This document shows, piece after piece, positions 1 through 7,782 of a stretch of 18,268 bases of DNA. The position numbers and the translations under genes were made by a program. The notes beneath the pieces were generated by a model. The model was not told the DNA's origin. It was given only the letters and a program-made list of their open reading frames with translations, and did no database searches. Source of the stretch: an uncultured Parabacteroides sp. (GTDB lineage Bacteria; Bacteroidota; Bacteroidia; Bacteroidales; Tannerellaceae); assembly GCA_900552415.1 (NCBI GenBank), contig USAD01000014.1, forward strand, positions 1-18,268, given 5' to 3'. Position 1 is the first letter of the stretch; every line of letters begins with the position of its first letter.

Positions 1-610
1 GGTTGGTATATCTTTTCATGATGGTATGATGGTTGATATAATCGATGCAATCGCATAATTCCCGTAAAATCGTTATTTGGTGAGAGGACAATATGATTGT
101 TTTTCCTTGTTCCCTTAAGGAGCGGATGATTTTCTTTAATTGGATACAGCCATATAGATCTACACCGTTGAATGGTTCGTCCAAAATGTATAAGTGATTG
201 TTTTGCAAAAGTAAGGCCATTAGCGCCAGTTTCTTTTTCATGCCAGTGGAATATTCGGAAGCGTATCTTTGCAGTGGCAACTGGAAAATCTCATTGGTTT
301 TTTCAATCTCTGTTTTGTCGATTTTTTGGCCTTTTGCGGTTATGCAGAAATCGAGATATTCCTGTCCGGTGATCAATGTGTAGAAATGGTTTTCGGCAGG
401 AAGATAGCCGATCGCGATATCCGGAACTTTCTGGATGCTTCCTTCAAAGTCGATAATACCCATGACGCAATTGAAAAGAGTGGTTTTTCCGGCACCATTC
501 TCGCCAACCAGGCCATAAATCATGCCGGATTCGTAGGTGATGGATAAGTTTTCCAGCACTTTGTTGTTGGTGAAGCTTTTAGATAGGTTGCTTATGCGAA
601 TCAGTTCCAT
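1..610 (-). CDS. ABC transporter ATP-binding protein (3' end beyond the window)
   Basis: I translated this by hand: the reading frame opens at an ATG at 610 and runs off the left edge, giving 203 codons. It begins MELIRISNLSKSF. It has a Walker A motif (GENGAGKT, about residues 33-40), a degenerate signature (YSTGMKKKLAL in place of LSGGQ), a Walker B with D-loop (LYILDEPFNGVDL) and a switch histidine (ILSSHQ). The TGMKK-type signature is common in DrrA/NatA-like and other small two-component exporters. It would hydrolyse ATP at the inner face of the cytoplasmic membrane to drive the membrane partner encoded just upstream. Its start overlaps the end of that partner by 10 bases (ATGGAACTGA), so translation is probably coupled. 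Only about the last 10-30 residues are likely missing. The substrate cannot be read from the sequence. Confidence 0.93.
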   Translation of the reverse strand, partial: MELIRISNLSKSFTNNKVLENLSITYESGMIYGLVGENGAGKTTLFNCVMGIIDFEGSIQKVPDIAIGYLPAENHFYTLITGQEYLDFCITAKGQKIDKTEIEKTNEIFQLPLQRYASEYSTGMKKKLALMALLLQNNHLYILDEPFNGVDLYGCIQLKKIIRSLREQGKTIILSSHQITILRELCDCIDYINHHTIMKRYTN

Positions 611-1536
611 ATGCTTTTTGAATCATTTTTGATGAATAGATAAAACACTATATTGATTACCATTAATATAATGAGTAGAAATGGCATGAAACAGGCATAG
701 AAAAAGAGAGGAATGAGTATTGTTAGTTGATAGATGGTCATGGTTATGGTTGAGGAGAAAATATATTGAGCCATTCCCAAGTTCCATAAATAAAGAGTAC
801 TGCCAGTCAATGCGCTGACAGCGAAAAGGATGTTTTCCCAGTTGCATGAGAAAGAGAGCATGATTCCGATTAGGGGAATGCTGGTGACAGTGACATTCCA
901 TGCGTTTGACAGGATCAGATATTTTTGGAATGTTGAGAGGTTCAGGAAATAAGTGAGTTCTTGTCGTTTGGGTCTGTTCGTGAATGCGGCCCCCTGTATT
1001 ATGCCCCAAAGGATCAGGAGAACCTTCACGAGGCGAATATTTCCATGCGATACGCCAATGAGCCCGATCAATAACAAGAAGGGATAGATCCATCCGTATA
1101 AACGGAACATGCGGATGTATTCTAATCCTCCTTTATAGAGGAATGGCAGGGGAATTACTGGGATTTTATGTTTTATGGTCCTTAATAGTGGCAAGAATAT
1201 CGCAGTTAATCCGATCGTGCCGGCTTCCAGCCAATAGCCTTTCAGGCACTCGATCAGAATGAACGGCAGTCCGATCAATAAATATTCAATCCGGAGAATA
1301 GCTGTCGTCTGTTTTGTGTGTAATGAGAGAAAAGATTTGTCCTTTCGTTCATTATGATAAAGGCTAAGTCCCAGGATGGTTATCATCGGTATGATCCAGC
1401 CATTATTGATCTTCACGAGCAGATAAAACAAGAGGAAAAGGAGGCCAAATAAGAATAGGCTCCTGAAGGGACCTATCCCGATAAGGATCCGGAAAAGTTG
1501 TTTCAACCGTAATTTGAAATAACAGGTTATTATCAT
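601..1536 (-). CDS. ABC exporter membrane subunit, hydrophobic, substrate unknown
   Basis: This 311-residue protein is strongly hydrophobic throughout, with roughly 8-10 probable membrane segments (for example near residues 25-45, 85-115, 150-180, 215-235 and 265-303) separated by short basic loops. There is no signal peptide and no soluble domain. It overlaps the downstream ABC ATPase by 10 bases, which identifies it as the permease partner. I do not recognise a named family, and many Bacteroidota two-gene exporters have similarly unannotated membrane subunits. The start at 1536 gives the longest frame and follows a -7 box (1574-1581) with a short leader; no Shine-Dalgarno is evident, as is usual in this phylum. 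Base composition is visibly more AT-rich than the genes to the right, consistent with a lineage-specific or transferred pair. Confidence 0.8.
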   Translation of the reverse strand: MIITCYFKLRLKQLFRILIGIGPFRSLFLFGLLFLLFYLLVKINNGWIIPMITILGLSLYHNERKDKSFLSLHTKQTTAILRIEYLLIGLPFILIECLKGYWLEAGTIGLTAIFLPLLRTIKHKIPVIPLPFLYKGGLEYIRMFRLYGWIYPFLLLIGLIGVSHGNIRLVKVLLILWGIIQGAAFTNRPKRQELTYFLNLSTFQKYLILSNAWNVTVTSIPLIGIMLSFSCNWENILFAVSALTGSTLYLWNLGMAQYIFSSTITMTIYQLTILIPLFFYACFMPFLLIILMVINIVFYLFIKNDSKSIWN

Positions 1537-1573
1537 TATGTTTTTAATGCTCGTTTTTTATAATGCTGTGTCG

Positions 1574-1581
1574 CAAATATA
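1574..1581 (-). promoter_or_regulatory. Putative -7 box for the ABC exporter operon
   Basis: On the minus strand this reads TATATTTG, matching the Bacteroidota -7 consensus TAnnTTTG, about 37 bases before the permease start. I see no TTTG -33 element at the usual 19-21 base spacing, so the call rests on one box. Confidence 0.45.
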
Positions 1582-1656
1582 CTATAAAAAACACAATAGT
1601 ACGTGTCGGGTCACACATGCGTATGCGTGTGATGGATGCGGCAAAGTGCCTTGAAT

Positions 1657-1738
1657 TTTTGTCCGAAGGAAAATATATTTTTCTTCGAATCGGATTGGAG
1701 TTTTCTTCGGACAAAACGATCGTTTCCTTCGGACAAAA
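1657..1738. repeat. Perfect 16-bp inverted repeat with an extra direct copy
   Basis: TTTTGTCCGAAGGAAA at 1657-1672 is the exact reverse complement of TTTCCTTCGGACAAAA at 1723-1738. A third copy, TTTTCTTCGGACAAAA at 1701-1716, is a direct repeat of the right arm with one mismatch. A partial fourth copy (TTCTTCGAATCGGA) lies at 1681-1694. The arrangement could be operator sites for a regulator, a long stem-loop, or the remains of a small mobile element. The distance to the ABC promoter box is about 75 bases. Confidence 0.7.
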
Positions 1739-1875
1739 TTTTGGCTTGACCTGAATGTGATGGAATGGACTTATAGGGAGAAATGAGGCGACATTCGGAC
1801 TTGTTCGTCAACACAGGTTGAGCCTTTTTGGGGCTGGAACATTTACTTGGTGGAGAAGGAGGGAAGGGAAAAATA

Positions 1876-1916
1876 AAGCGCCCCAAAAAGTCGGATACGA
1901 ACTTTCTGGGGCGCTT
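1876..1916 (-). terminator. Rho-independent terminator of the etfB-etfA-acd operon
   Basis: Arms 1876-1891 and 1901-1916 pair over 16 positions (one G-U in the minus-strand RNA) around a 9-base loop. On the minus strand the hairpin is followed by TATTTTT. It lies 28 bases after the acyl-CoA dehydrogenase stop codon. Confidence 0.88.
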
Positions 1917-1944
1917 CGTTTATGTCGGAATTTTAATTCCTGTC

Positions 1945-3651
1945 TTAAGCTTGTCTGTAGTTCGACAAGCTCTCCGGATCGAAGTTGGAGATGAAGGCCT
2001 GGATCTTCTCGATCTCAGCTTCACCATAGTTGATGTAAACCTCGGCTGAACGGCGATAGCTGTCGTCCTTGTTGGCGTCTTGCAACAAGAGGTAGCCAAA
2101 GACGCAATGAGCGGCAGCTTCTACCATGCGGCGTGCCTGGAAGTCGATGTACTCGTTGTTCTTTGTCTCGGTAACCTTGGCTACGATCGCCGCGTATTTC
2201 TCGGTCATGGCAACCAGACGATTCTTCAGCGATGCCAATTCCGACTTATACTCGATTGCCTCATAAGCCTTGATCTGGTTCAGGTAGGTGCCGGTTGTCA
2301 CGTGGCGGATAGCCGCTACGACTTGCAACTGGGTCGTTCCCTCATAGATGTTCGTGATGCGGGCGTCACGATAGATACGCTCACAAGCGTAATCCTTCAT
2401 GAAGCCTGAGCCACCGTGGATCTGGATCGCGTCGTAGGCGTTCTGGTTGGCGAACTCGGTCGTCATACCCTTGCCCATCGGCGTGAAGGCGTCGGCCAGC
2501 TTGCTGTATTTCTTCAGCTCCTGACGCTCCTCCGGAGTCAGTTTACGCTCTTTCGAAATATCATCCAATGCCTTGTAGACATCCACGAAACGGGCTGTCT
2601 CATAAAGCATCGCACGAGAGGCGTCCGCTTTGGCGCGCATCAGGGCCACCATCTCGTAAACGGCGGGGAACTCGATGATCGCCTTGCCGAACTGCTTGCG
2701 CTCGCAAGCGTAGTTGTAACCCTCGCGATAAGCGGCCTCGCTCAAGCCGACCGCTTGGGCCATGATACCCAGACGGGCACCGTTCATCAGGGCCATGACA
2801 TACTTGATCAGACCCAACTTGCGGTCGCCGCAAAGCTCGGCCTTCGCGTTCTTGAAGACCAACTCGCAAGTCGGAGAGCCCTTGATACCCATCTTGTTCT
2901 CGATACGGCGTACGTTGACGCCACCATTCCGCTTGTCGTAGATGAACATGGAGAGGCCACGACCATCGTGCGTGCCCTCCTCAGAGCGAGCCAGCACCAG
3001 GTGAATGTCGGCGTCTCCATTGGTGATGAAGCGCTTAACGCCATTCAGGTACCAGCAGTTGTCCTGCTCGTTGAAAGTCGCTTTCAGCATGACCGATTGC
3101 AGGTCGGAACCGGCGTCGGGCTCCGTCAGGTCCATGGACATGGTCTCGCCCGCACAAACACGAGGAATGTAACGTTGGCGTTGCTCCTCGCTACCGAACT
3201 CATAAAGCGTCTCGGCGCAGTCTTGCAAGCCCCAAAGGTTCTCGAAGCCGGCGTCGGCACGAGATACCAGGTCGGCCGCCATGATATAGGGAACGATCGG
3301 GAAGTTCAAGCCACCATAACGACGAGGCATGGCGATGCCCATCAAGCCGGCACGGCGTACGGCCTCAAGGTTCTCTTGTGTGCCCTTGGCATAGGTGACA
3401 CGTCCGTTCGCCACGCTGGGACCCTCATGATCGACACCCTCCGCATTGGGAGCGATGATCTCACCACAGATCTCGCCGACGATCTCGAGCACCTTCTCAT
3501 AGCTGTCCATCGCGTCCTCGAAATCCTGCGGCGCGTAGTCGTATTTATCTTTGTCGGCAAAGCCGCGCTCTTTCAGCTCGACGATGCGCTCCATCAATGG
3601 GTGATGGAGGTGATGCTTCAAGCTGGGATTGTCTGTATAAAAGTTTGCCAT
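1945..3651 (-). CDS. Acyl-CoA dehydrogenase family protein
   Basis: This 568-residue flavoprotein oxidises acyl-CoA to enoyl-CoA, or works in reverse with reduced flavin, using FAD and exchanging electrons with EtfAB. The fold is recognisable in order: an N-terminal helical domain (about residues 45-165), the middle beta domain with TEPDAGSDL (176-184), the C-terminal helical domain with the IHGGSGFMKDY region, and the catalytic base position in NIYEGTTQLQ (Glu near 437). A further C-terminal extension of about 130 residues makes it longer than classical short-chain enzymes (about 380). This long form is common in Bacteroidota and Myxococcota. It is the last gene of an operon, 12 bases after etfA, and ends in a terminator. 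Chain-length preference cannot be read from sequence; a butyryl-CoA-type role is possible because of its Etf partners. Confidence 0.95.
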   Translation of the reverse strand: MANFYTDNPSLKHHLHHPLMERIVELKERGFADKDKYDYAPQDFEDAMDSYEKVLEIVGEICGEIIAPNAEGVDHEGPSVANGRVTYAKGTQENLEAVRRAGLMGIAMPRRYGGLNFPIVPYIMAADLVSRADAGFENLWGLQDCAETLYEFGSEEQRQRYIPRVCAGETMSMDLTEPDAGSDLQSVMLKATFNEQDNCWYLNGVKRFITNGDADIHLVLARSEEGTHDGRGLSMFIYDKRNGGVNVRRIENKMGIKGSPTCELVFKNAKAELCGDRKLGLIKYVMALMNGARLGIMAQAVGLSEAAYREGYNYACERKQFGKAIIEFPAVYEMVALMRAKADASRAMLYETARFVDVYKALDDISKERKLTPEERQELKKYSKLADAFTPMGKGMTTEFANQNAYDAIQIHGGSGFMKDYACERIYRDARITNIYEGTTQLQVVAAIRHVTTGTYLNQIKAYEAIEYKSELASLKNRLVAMTEKYAAIVAKVTETKNNEYIDFQARRMVEAAAHCVFGYLLLQDANKDDSYRRSAEVYINYGEAEIEKIQAFISNFDPESLSNYRQA

Positions 3652-3663
3652 TGTTCTTCTGAT

Positions 3664-4683
3664 TTACTTACTGTTCTTCTTATAATATTTGATCATCTTC
3701 GGGATTACCTCCTCGACTGTGCCGTGGATGACGTAATCGGCGATGGTGTTGATCGGGGCATTCTCATCGTTGTTGATAGAGATGATGATGCCCGCGTCTT
3801 GCATACCGGCGATGTGCTGGATCTGTCCGGAGATACCGCAAGCGATGTAGAGCTTCGGGCGGACGGTGATACCGGTCTGACCAATCTGTCGGTCGTGATC
3901 GCAGAAGCCCGCGTCGACAGCGGCACGGCTGGCGCCTACCTCGGCGTGCAGCTCCTTCGCCAGGTCGAACAACATATCGAAGCCCTCTTTCGAGCCCATA
4001 CCATAACCACCGGCGATGACGATCGGCGCGCCTTTCAGGTTATGTTTCGCCTTCTCGACGTGGCGGTCGATGACCTGGATCGCGTAGTCGCTCTCTGAAA
4101 CATATTTGCTCACCTCGTGACGGATGAGCTCGCCCTGATAAGCCGGGTCGAGGATCTCCTTTTTCATCACGCCCTCGCGGACAGTCGCCATTTGCGGACG
4201 ATGCTCGGGGTTGATGATGGTAGCGACGATATTACCGCCGAATGCGGGACGGATCTGGTAGAGCAGGTTCTCGTAAGTTTTACCTGCTTTCTTGTCCTCG
4301 TGCGGACCGATTTCCAATGCCGTACAGTCGGCCGTCAAACCGCTAGTCAACGCTGAAGAGACACGTGGGCCGAGATCACGACCGATTACGGTTGCGCCCA
4401 TCAGGCAGATTTGCGGTTTCTCTTCCTTGAAGAGATTGATCAGGATTGACGCGTGCGGCAGTGAGGTGTAGGGGAAAAGACGTGCGTCGTCGAACAGGTG
4501 CATGCGATCCACGCCATAAGGCAAGACCTGCTTTTCCACGCCCTCGAGGCCGCTGCCGGCGATGATGGCTTCCAATTGGCAACCCAGCTGGCTGGCCAGC
4601 TTACGACCTTTGGTCAGCAACTCGAGGCTGACATCGGCAACGGTCGTGCCTTCTATTTCGCAATATACAAATACGTTGTTCAT
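3664..4683 (-). CDS. etfA: Electron transfer flavoprotein subunit alpha
   Basis: This 339-residue subunit carries FAD and shuttles electrons between the neighbouring acyl-CoA dehydrogenase and another acceptor. The N-terminal half is the variable Etf domain (NVFVYCEIEG onward). The C-terminal half carries the FAD-binding signature, with GQTGITVRPKLY and GISGQIQH at about residues 268-290, preceded by GASRAAVDAGF. The length is normal for the family. It starts one base after the etfB stop, so the two are almost certainly co-translated to form the heterodimer. No iron-sulfur motif is present, so the electron carrier on the other side (NADH, ferredoxin or a membrane quinone reductase) is not indicated. 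Confidence 0.97.
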   Translation of the reverse strand: MNNVFVYCEIEGTTVADVSLELLTKGRKLASQLGCQLEAIIAGSGLEGVEKQVLPYGVDRMHLFDDARLFPYTSLPHASILINLFKEEKPQICLMGATVIGRDLGPRVSSALTSGLTADCTALEIGPHEDKKAGKTYENLLYQIRPAFGGNIVATIINPEHRPQMATVREGVMKKEILDPAYQGELIRHEVSKYVSESDYAIQVIDRHVEKAKHNLKGAPIVIAGGYGMGSKEGFDMLFDLAKELHAEVGASRAAVDAGFCDHDRQIGQTGITVRPKLYIACGISGQIQHIAGMQDAGIIISINNDENAPINTIADYVIHGTVEEVIPKMIKYYKKNSK

Positions 4684-4684
4684 A

Positions 4685-5566
4685 TTATCCTATGGTGTGG
4701 TTGGCTAAAAGTTCAACAATCAAATCCTCGATATCCTGGTCTGATCCGGTCAGGCTCTTGCTCTCTTTCGCCTGGAACACGATATTCTGGATCGTTTTTA
4801 CCTTGGTCGGTGAGCCGGAGAGGCCACATTGCTTCAAATCGCCGTTCACGTCGTTGACGCTCCATTCCTGGATGTTCAGGTAAGGACGGCTCTCATAGAG
4901 ATCGGCATACTTAAGCTCGGTGATCGCCGCTTTCTCCTGTTTGCCCAGCGCACGTTTGTATTTCTGTACCAATTTTGCGTTGCGTGGACGGCAAGGAGCT
5001 GCCGATCCGTTGACTGTGATGACGATTGGGTACGGACCCTCGACGGTCTCAACACCGCCATCGATGTGACGTTTCACGGTAATTCGCTTGTTGTCCTCAT
5101 CTACATTCAGGATCTCTTCAGCGTAGGTGATCTGGCCCAATCCCAATTTCTCGGCGACTTGCGGACCGACTTGGGCGGTATCGCCATCGATCGCCTGTCG
5201 TCCGCCAAGGATAATGTCGTAGTCGCCAATTCTCTTGACGGCTGTCGCCAGGGCGTAGGAGGTCGCCAGCGTATCAGCGCCAGCAAAAGCTCGGTCGGTC
5301 AACAGGTAGCCATTGTCGGCACCTCTGTAAAGGCCTTCACGGATGATTTCGGCGGCCCGTCCAGGACCCATCGTCAGCATCGTGACTGTCGATCCCGGGT
5401 GGCTATCTTTTAGGCGCAGAGCTTGCTCGAGCGCGTTCAGGTCTTCCGGATTGAAGATGGCGGGCAGAGCGGCGCGGTTGATCGTGCCGTCCTCTTTCAT
5501 CGCGTCTTTCCCGACGTTACGGGTATCGGGGACCTGTTTTGCTAATACTATTATTTTCAGACTCAT
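4685..5566 (-). CDS. etfB: Electron transfer flavoprotein subunit beta
   Basis: This is a 293-residue Etf beta subunit, first gene of the etfB-etfA-acd operon. It starts MSLKIIVLAKQVPDT, typical of the family. Recognisable parts are the NPEDLNALEQALRLK helix (39-53), TMLTMGPGRA (62-71), and the AMP/flavin-binding stretch AIDGDTAQVGP (125-135). That last motif resembles EtfB proteins of anaerobes that work with butyryl-CoA dehydrogenase more than mitochondrial EtfB, as I remember those sequences. This hints at, but does not prove, a flavin-bifurcating complex. The length is at the upper end of the range (usually 250-290). The gene follows a strong promoter at 5634-5664. Confidence 0.97.
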   Translation of the reverse strand: MSLKIIVLAKQVPDTRNVGKDAMKEDGTINRAALPAIFNPEDLNALEQALRLKDSHPGSTVTMLTMGPGRAAEIIREGLYRGADNGYLLTDRAFAGADTLATSYALATAVKRIGDYDIILGGRQAIDGDTAQVGPQVAEKLGLGQITYAEEILNVDEDNKRITVKRHIDGGVETVEGPYPIVITVNGSAAPCRPRNAKLVQKYKRALGKQEKAAITELKYADLYESRPYLNIQEWSVNDVNGDLKQCGLSGSPTKVKTIQNIVFQAKESKSLTGSDQDIEDLIVELLANHTIG

Positions 5567-5633
5567 TTTATTGAAATATTAGATTTTGTTTCCGATATTT
5601 TTATTGTTATTAGTCGCTACTAGTCCAAGGCTG

Positions 5634-5664
5634 CAAATGTAATCAAACATTCTTGTCGACCAAA
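5634..5664 (-). promoter_or_regulatory. Promoter of the etfB-etfA-acd operon
   Basis: On the minus strand there is a TTTG (5664-5661), exactly 19 bases, then TACATTTG (5641-5634). Both boxes and the spacing fit the Bacteroides sigma-ABfr consensus (TTTG, 19-21, TAnnTTTG). Transcription would start near 5627, leaving a leader of about 60 bases before etfB. Confidence 0.8.
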
Positions 5665-5797
5665 GGTTTTTAACTTTGAATCCGCGCATTTTGTCCTCTA
5701 TTGCGCATGTTTCGTAACATATAAGGGCATGATCCTTCGTTCCGAATCGGACCAGTTTACTCTACTTTAAGGAGATTTTTGGTCGGGGTGGTTTCCG

Positions 5798-5805
5798 TAT
5801 ATTTG
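5798..5805 (+). promoter_or_regulatory. Putative -7 box for the phospholipase gene
   Basis: TATATTTG matches TAnnTTTG. The nearest TTTG upstream (5778-5781) leaves only a 16-base spacer, shorter than usual, so the -33 element is uncertain. A transcript starting near 5812 would exclude the upstream TTG start at 5779 and favours the ATG at 5830 or 5845. Confidence 0.45.
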
Positions 5806-5829
5806 CGGGATCTGTTTCATTTTATTATT

Positions 5830-6696
5830 ATGAGAGTTGGAGTTATGAGGTGTGTGCTTATTTGTCGTTACTTATTGTTTGTTTGGCTGGTCTGCTCTGT
5901 TTCGCTCGTGCGGGCGCAAATCTTGCCGATCGATTCGGTGGCGCCTCGTCCTAACGCGGACAGCGTGCGTGCCATCCTGGACCAGCAGCCCTATTTTACC
6001 CTTTTCAAGGATAATTATTTCCTGGGCGGCATTCCGATTGGCACGAAGCCCACGGGCCAGAATTCCGACGTGAAGTTCCAGTTGAGTATCTCGCAAAGGT
6101 TGACGAAAAGCAAGTTGCCTTTCGACAGTTATTTATTCCTGCAATACACTCAGAAGGCTTTTTGGAATGTGTTTCAGGAATCATTGCCGATGCGCGACCT
6201 GAACTTCAATCCGGGAATAGGTTTGGGCCATTTGATTATCCGCAAGAACAAGTATATAGGCAAGAGTTACCTGATGATCGAGCATGAGTCGAACGGAAAA
6301 GACAGCATCGACTCAAGAAGTTGGAACAAGGTGACTTTCGCTACGGCTTTGGAGCTGAACCGGAATTGGGAGGTTCAGTTCAAGGGCTGGATCCCGATAA
6401 TTGACGGTGGAAACAATAAGGATATCCTGAAATACTGTGGTATCTTTCAGTTGGCGGCCAATTTCCGAACGGACAACCGGCGCCTGCAGGTTGGCGCGGT
6501 CGTGACGCAGCGGAAAGCCTGGTTTGGCTTCAATACGCAGCTGGAACTGAGTTATAAGTTCAATGATCGGGAAAACCAGTATCTTTTCGTGCAATATTAT
6601 AATGGTTATGGCGAAAATCTTCTGGAATATAACAAGTATAAGAATATGCTGCGGATCGGTTTCGTGATCAAGCCGCAAAGCTTTAGCATCTATTGA
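5830..6696 (+). CDS. Outer-membrane phospholipase A (OMPLA/PldA family)
   Basis: This 288-residue protein (from the 5830 ATG) begins with a signal peptide ending near VRAQ (residue 30) and continues as a beta-rich barrel. The PldA triad is complete: H152 and S154 in EHESNG, and N166 in SRSWN. The 2- and 12-residue spacings are the same as His142/Ser144/Asn156 of E. coli PldA. Such enzymes hydrolyse phospholipids that reach the outer leaflet of the outer membrane, are usually activated by dimerisation with Ca2+, and help maintain lipid asymmetry. The open frame extends back to a TTG at 5779, but the 17 extra residues do not look like a signal sequence and the promoter box lies inside them. A second ATG at 5845 also leaves a good signal peptide. 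The gene stands alone, 54 bases before the asparaginase gene. Confidence 0.92.
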   Translation: MRVGVMRCVLICRYLLFVWLVCSVSLVRAQILPIDSVAPRPNADSVRAILDQQPYFTLFKDNYFLGGIPIGTKPTGQNSDVKFQLSISQRLTKSKLPFDSYLFLQYTQKAFWNVFQESLPMRDLNFNPGIGLGHLIIRKNKYIGKSYLMIEHESNGKDSIDSRSWNKVTFATALELNRNWEVQFKGWIPIIDGGNNKDILKYCGIFQLAANFRTDNRRLQVGAVVTQRKAWFGFNTQLELSYKFNDRENQYLFVQYYNGYGENLLEYNKYKNMLRIGFVIKPQSFSIY

Positions 6697-6720
6697 GAGG
6701 ATTCATATAGGATTTTTCCC

Positions 6721-6728
6721 TAAATTTG
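6721..6728 (+). promoter_or_regulatory. Putative -7 box for the asparaginase-HAD-radA operon
   Basis: TAAATTTG matches TAnnTTTG, 22 bases before the ATG at 6751. No TTTG lies at the expected spacing (a TTG at 6693-6695 is 25 bases away), so support is one box only. Confidence 0.45.
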
Positions 6729-6750
6729 GCGATAAAAAGCGAGAGACATT

Positions 6751-7782
6751 ATGGGAAAAATTGGAATTTTGGCATTAACGGCCTTATCGGTCCTGATGGC
6801 GGGTTGTAGTCAGCCCGCTGATGAGGCGAAAGGAACGCTCCGGATCGATCCGGGGCGTGAGTATGTGATTGTCGTGCATGGTGGAGCTGGAGCGATGAGC
6901 AGCCTGAAAGATAATCCAGACCAGGAGTCCGCCTATTACGTCGCCTTAGATTCCGCCTTGATGATTGGCGACAGTGTCTTGTCGGCCGGTGGTGATGGCC
7001 CGCAGGCGGTCCTGGCGGTGATCCATTATTTTGAGGGAAATCCTCTTTTCAATGCCGGGATTGGCGCTACGGTAACGGCCGATGGCACCTTCGAGCTGGA
7101 TGCGGCCATAATGGAGGGACACGACTTGAGCGCGGGAGCGGTCGCTGGCGTGAAGCATGTGAAACATCCGATTGATGCCGCTTATGCCGTGAAGGAGCAG
7201 TCGCCACATGTGATGTTGAGTGGTTCGGGCGCGGAGGCTTTCGCTCGTGAGAAAGGACTTGATATGGTTGATGACAACCTCTATTTCGCGACTCCGAAGA
7301 CGATGAAGTGGGTCGAGAAGTTCAAGGCGGAAAGCAAGAAGAACGGGACAGTCGGTTGTGTCGTGCTCGATCGTGATGGGAACTTGACCGCCGGAACAAG
7401 TACTGGCGGCATGTTGGGAAAGCGTTGGGGCCGAATTGGTGACGCTCCGGTCATTGGTGCGGGTACTTATGCTGATAACCAAAGTTGTGCGGTCTCTTGC
7501 ACGGGACATGGTGAATATTTTATCCGGCATGCCGTGGCCTATAATCTTTGTGCCCGTTATAAGTATCTGGGTGAACCGATCGCCCAAGCGGCCGATTCCA
7601 TTATTCATAAGGAACTGAATTCGGAGGCGGGCAATGGTGGTTTGATCGCTGTCGACCGGTTGGGAAATTTCGCCATGCCTTACAACAGTGGCGGAATGTT
7701 CCGTGGTTATCTTTATAAGGAGAAAGCGAGTGGCCAGATTCGGAAAGGTTATGGTATCACCGAAAAGATGATCGAGAAATGA
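6751..7782 (+). CDS. Isoaspartyl peptidase/L-asparaginase, Ntn-hydrolase type, predicted lipoprotein
   Basis: This 343-residue protein belongs to the plant-type (T2) asparaginase family. The family hydrolyses L-asparagine and beta-aspartyl dipeptides after self-cleavage that exposes a catalytic threonine. Visible motifs are VVHGGAGAMS (41-50), FNAGIGATVTADG (100-112), the cleavage site NGT-VGCVVLD with nucleophile Thr200, then GTSTGGMLGKRWGRIGD and CTGHGE, which bind substrate. Residues 1-19 form a lipoprotein signal (LMAGC, Cys19), so the mature enzyme should be lipid-anchored in the periplasm or at the outer membrane. It could work on isoaspartyl peptides or external asparagine there. Its stop overlaps the start of the HAD gene (ATGA). 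Confidence 0.95.
   Translation: MGKIGILALTALSVLMAGCSQPADEAKGTLRIDPGREYVIVVHGGAGAMSSLKDNPDQESAYYVALDSALMIGDSVLSAGGDGPQAVLAVIHYFEGNPLFNAGIGATVTADGTFELDAAIMEGHDLSAGAVAGVKHVKHPIDAAYAVKEQSPHVMLSGSGAEAFAREKGLDMVDDNLYFATPKTMKWVEKFKAESKKNGTVGCVVLDRDGNLTAGTSTGGMLGKRWGRIGDAPVIGAGTYADNQSCAVSCTGHGEYFIRHAVAYNLCARYKYLGEPIAQAADSIIHKELNSEAGNGGLIAVDRLGNFAMPYNSGGMFRGYLYKEKASGQIRKGYGITEKMIEK

Larger units (their letters stand above)
1537..1944. other. Intergenic region, 408 bases, repeats and a terminator but no credible gene
   Basis: The right part holds the terminator of the acyl-CoA dehydrogenase gene (1876-1916). The left part holds the promoter of the ABC operon. Between them lies a cluster of TTCGGAC-containing repeats (1657-1738). 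Two short open frames (63 and 91 codons, on opposite strands) cross the repeats but have no recognisable protein character, so I do not call them. Confidence 0.6.

Noticed and set aside
1563..1886. Short open frames (63 and 91 codons) in the first intergenic gap
   Set aside because: They cross the inverted repeats and terminator, have no ribosome site or protein-like composition, and lie on opposite strands over the same bases.
2416..4098. 560-codon plus-strand open frame opposite acd and etfA
   Set aside because: Antisense shadow: the minus strand encodes clear acyl-CoA dehydrogenase and EtfA with all motifs. The plus frame is low-complexity Leu/Val/His/Asp-rich, with no domain.
5779..5829. 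TTG start extending the phospholipase by 17 residues
   Set aside because: The -7 box lies inside this stretch and the extra residues spoil the signal peptide.
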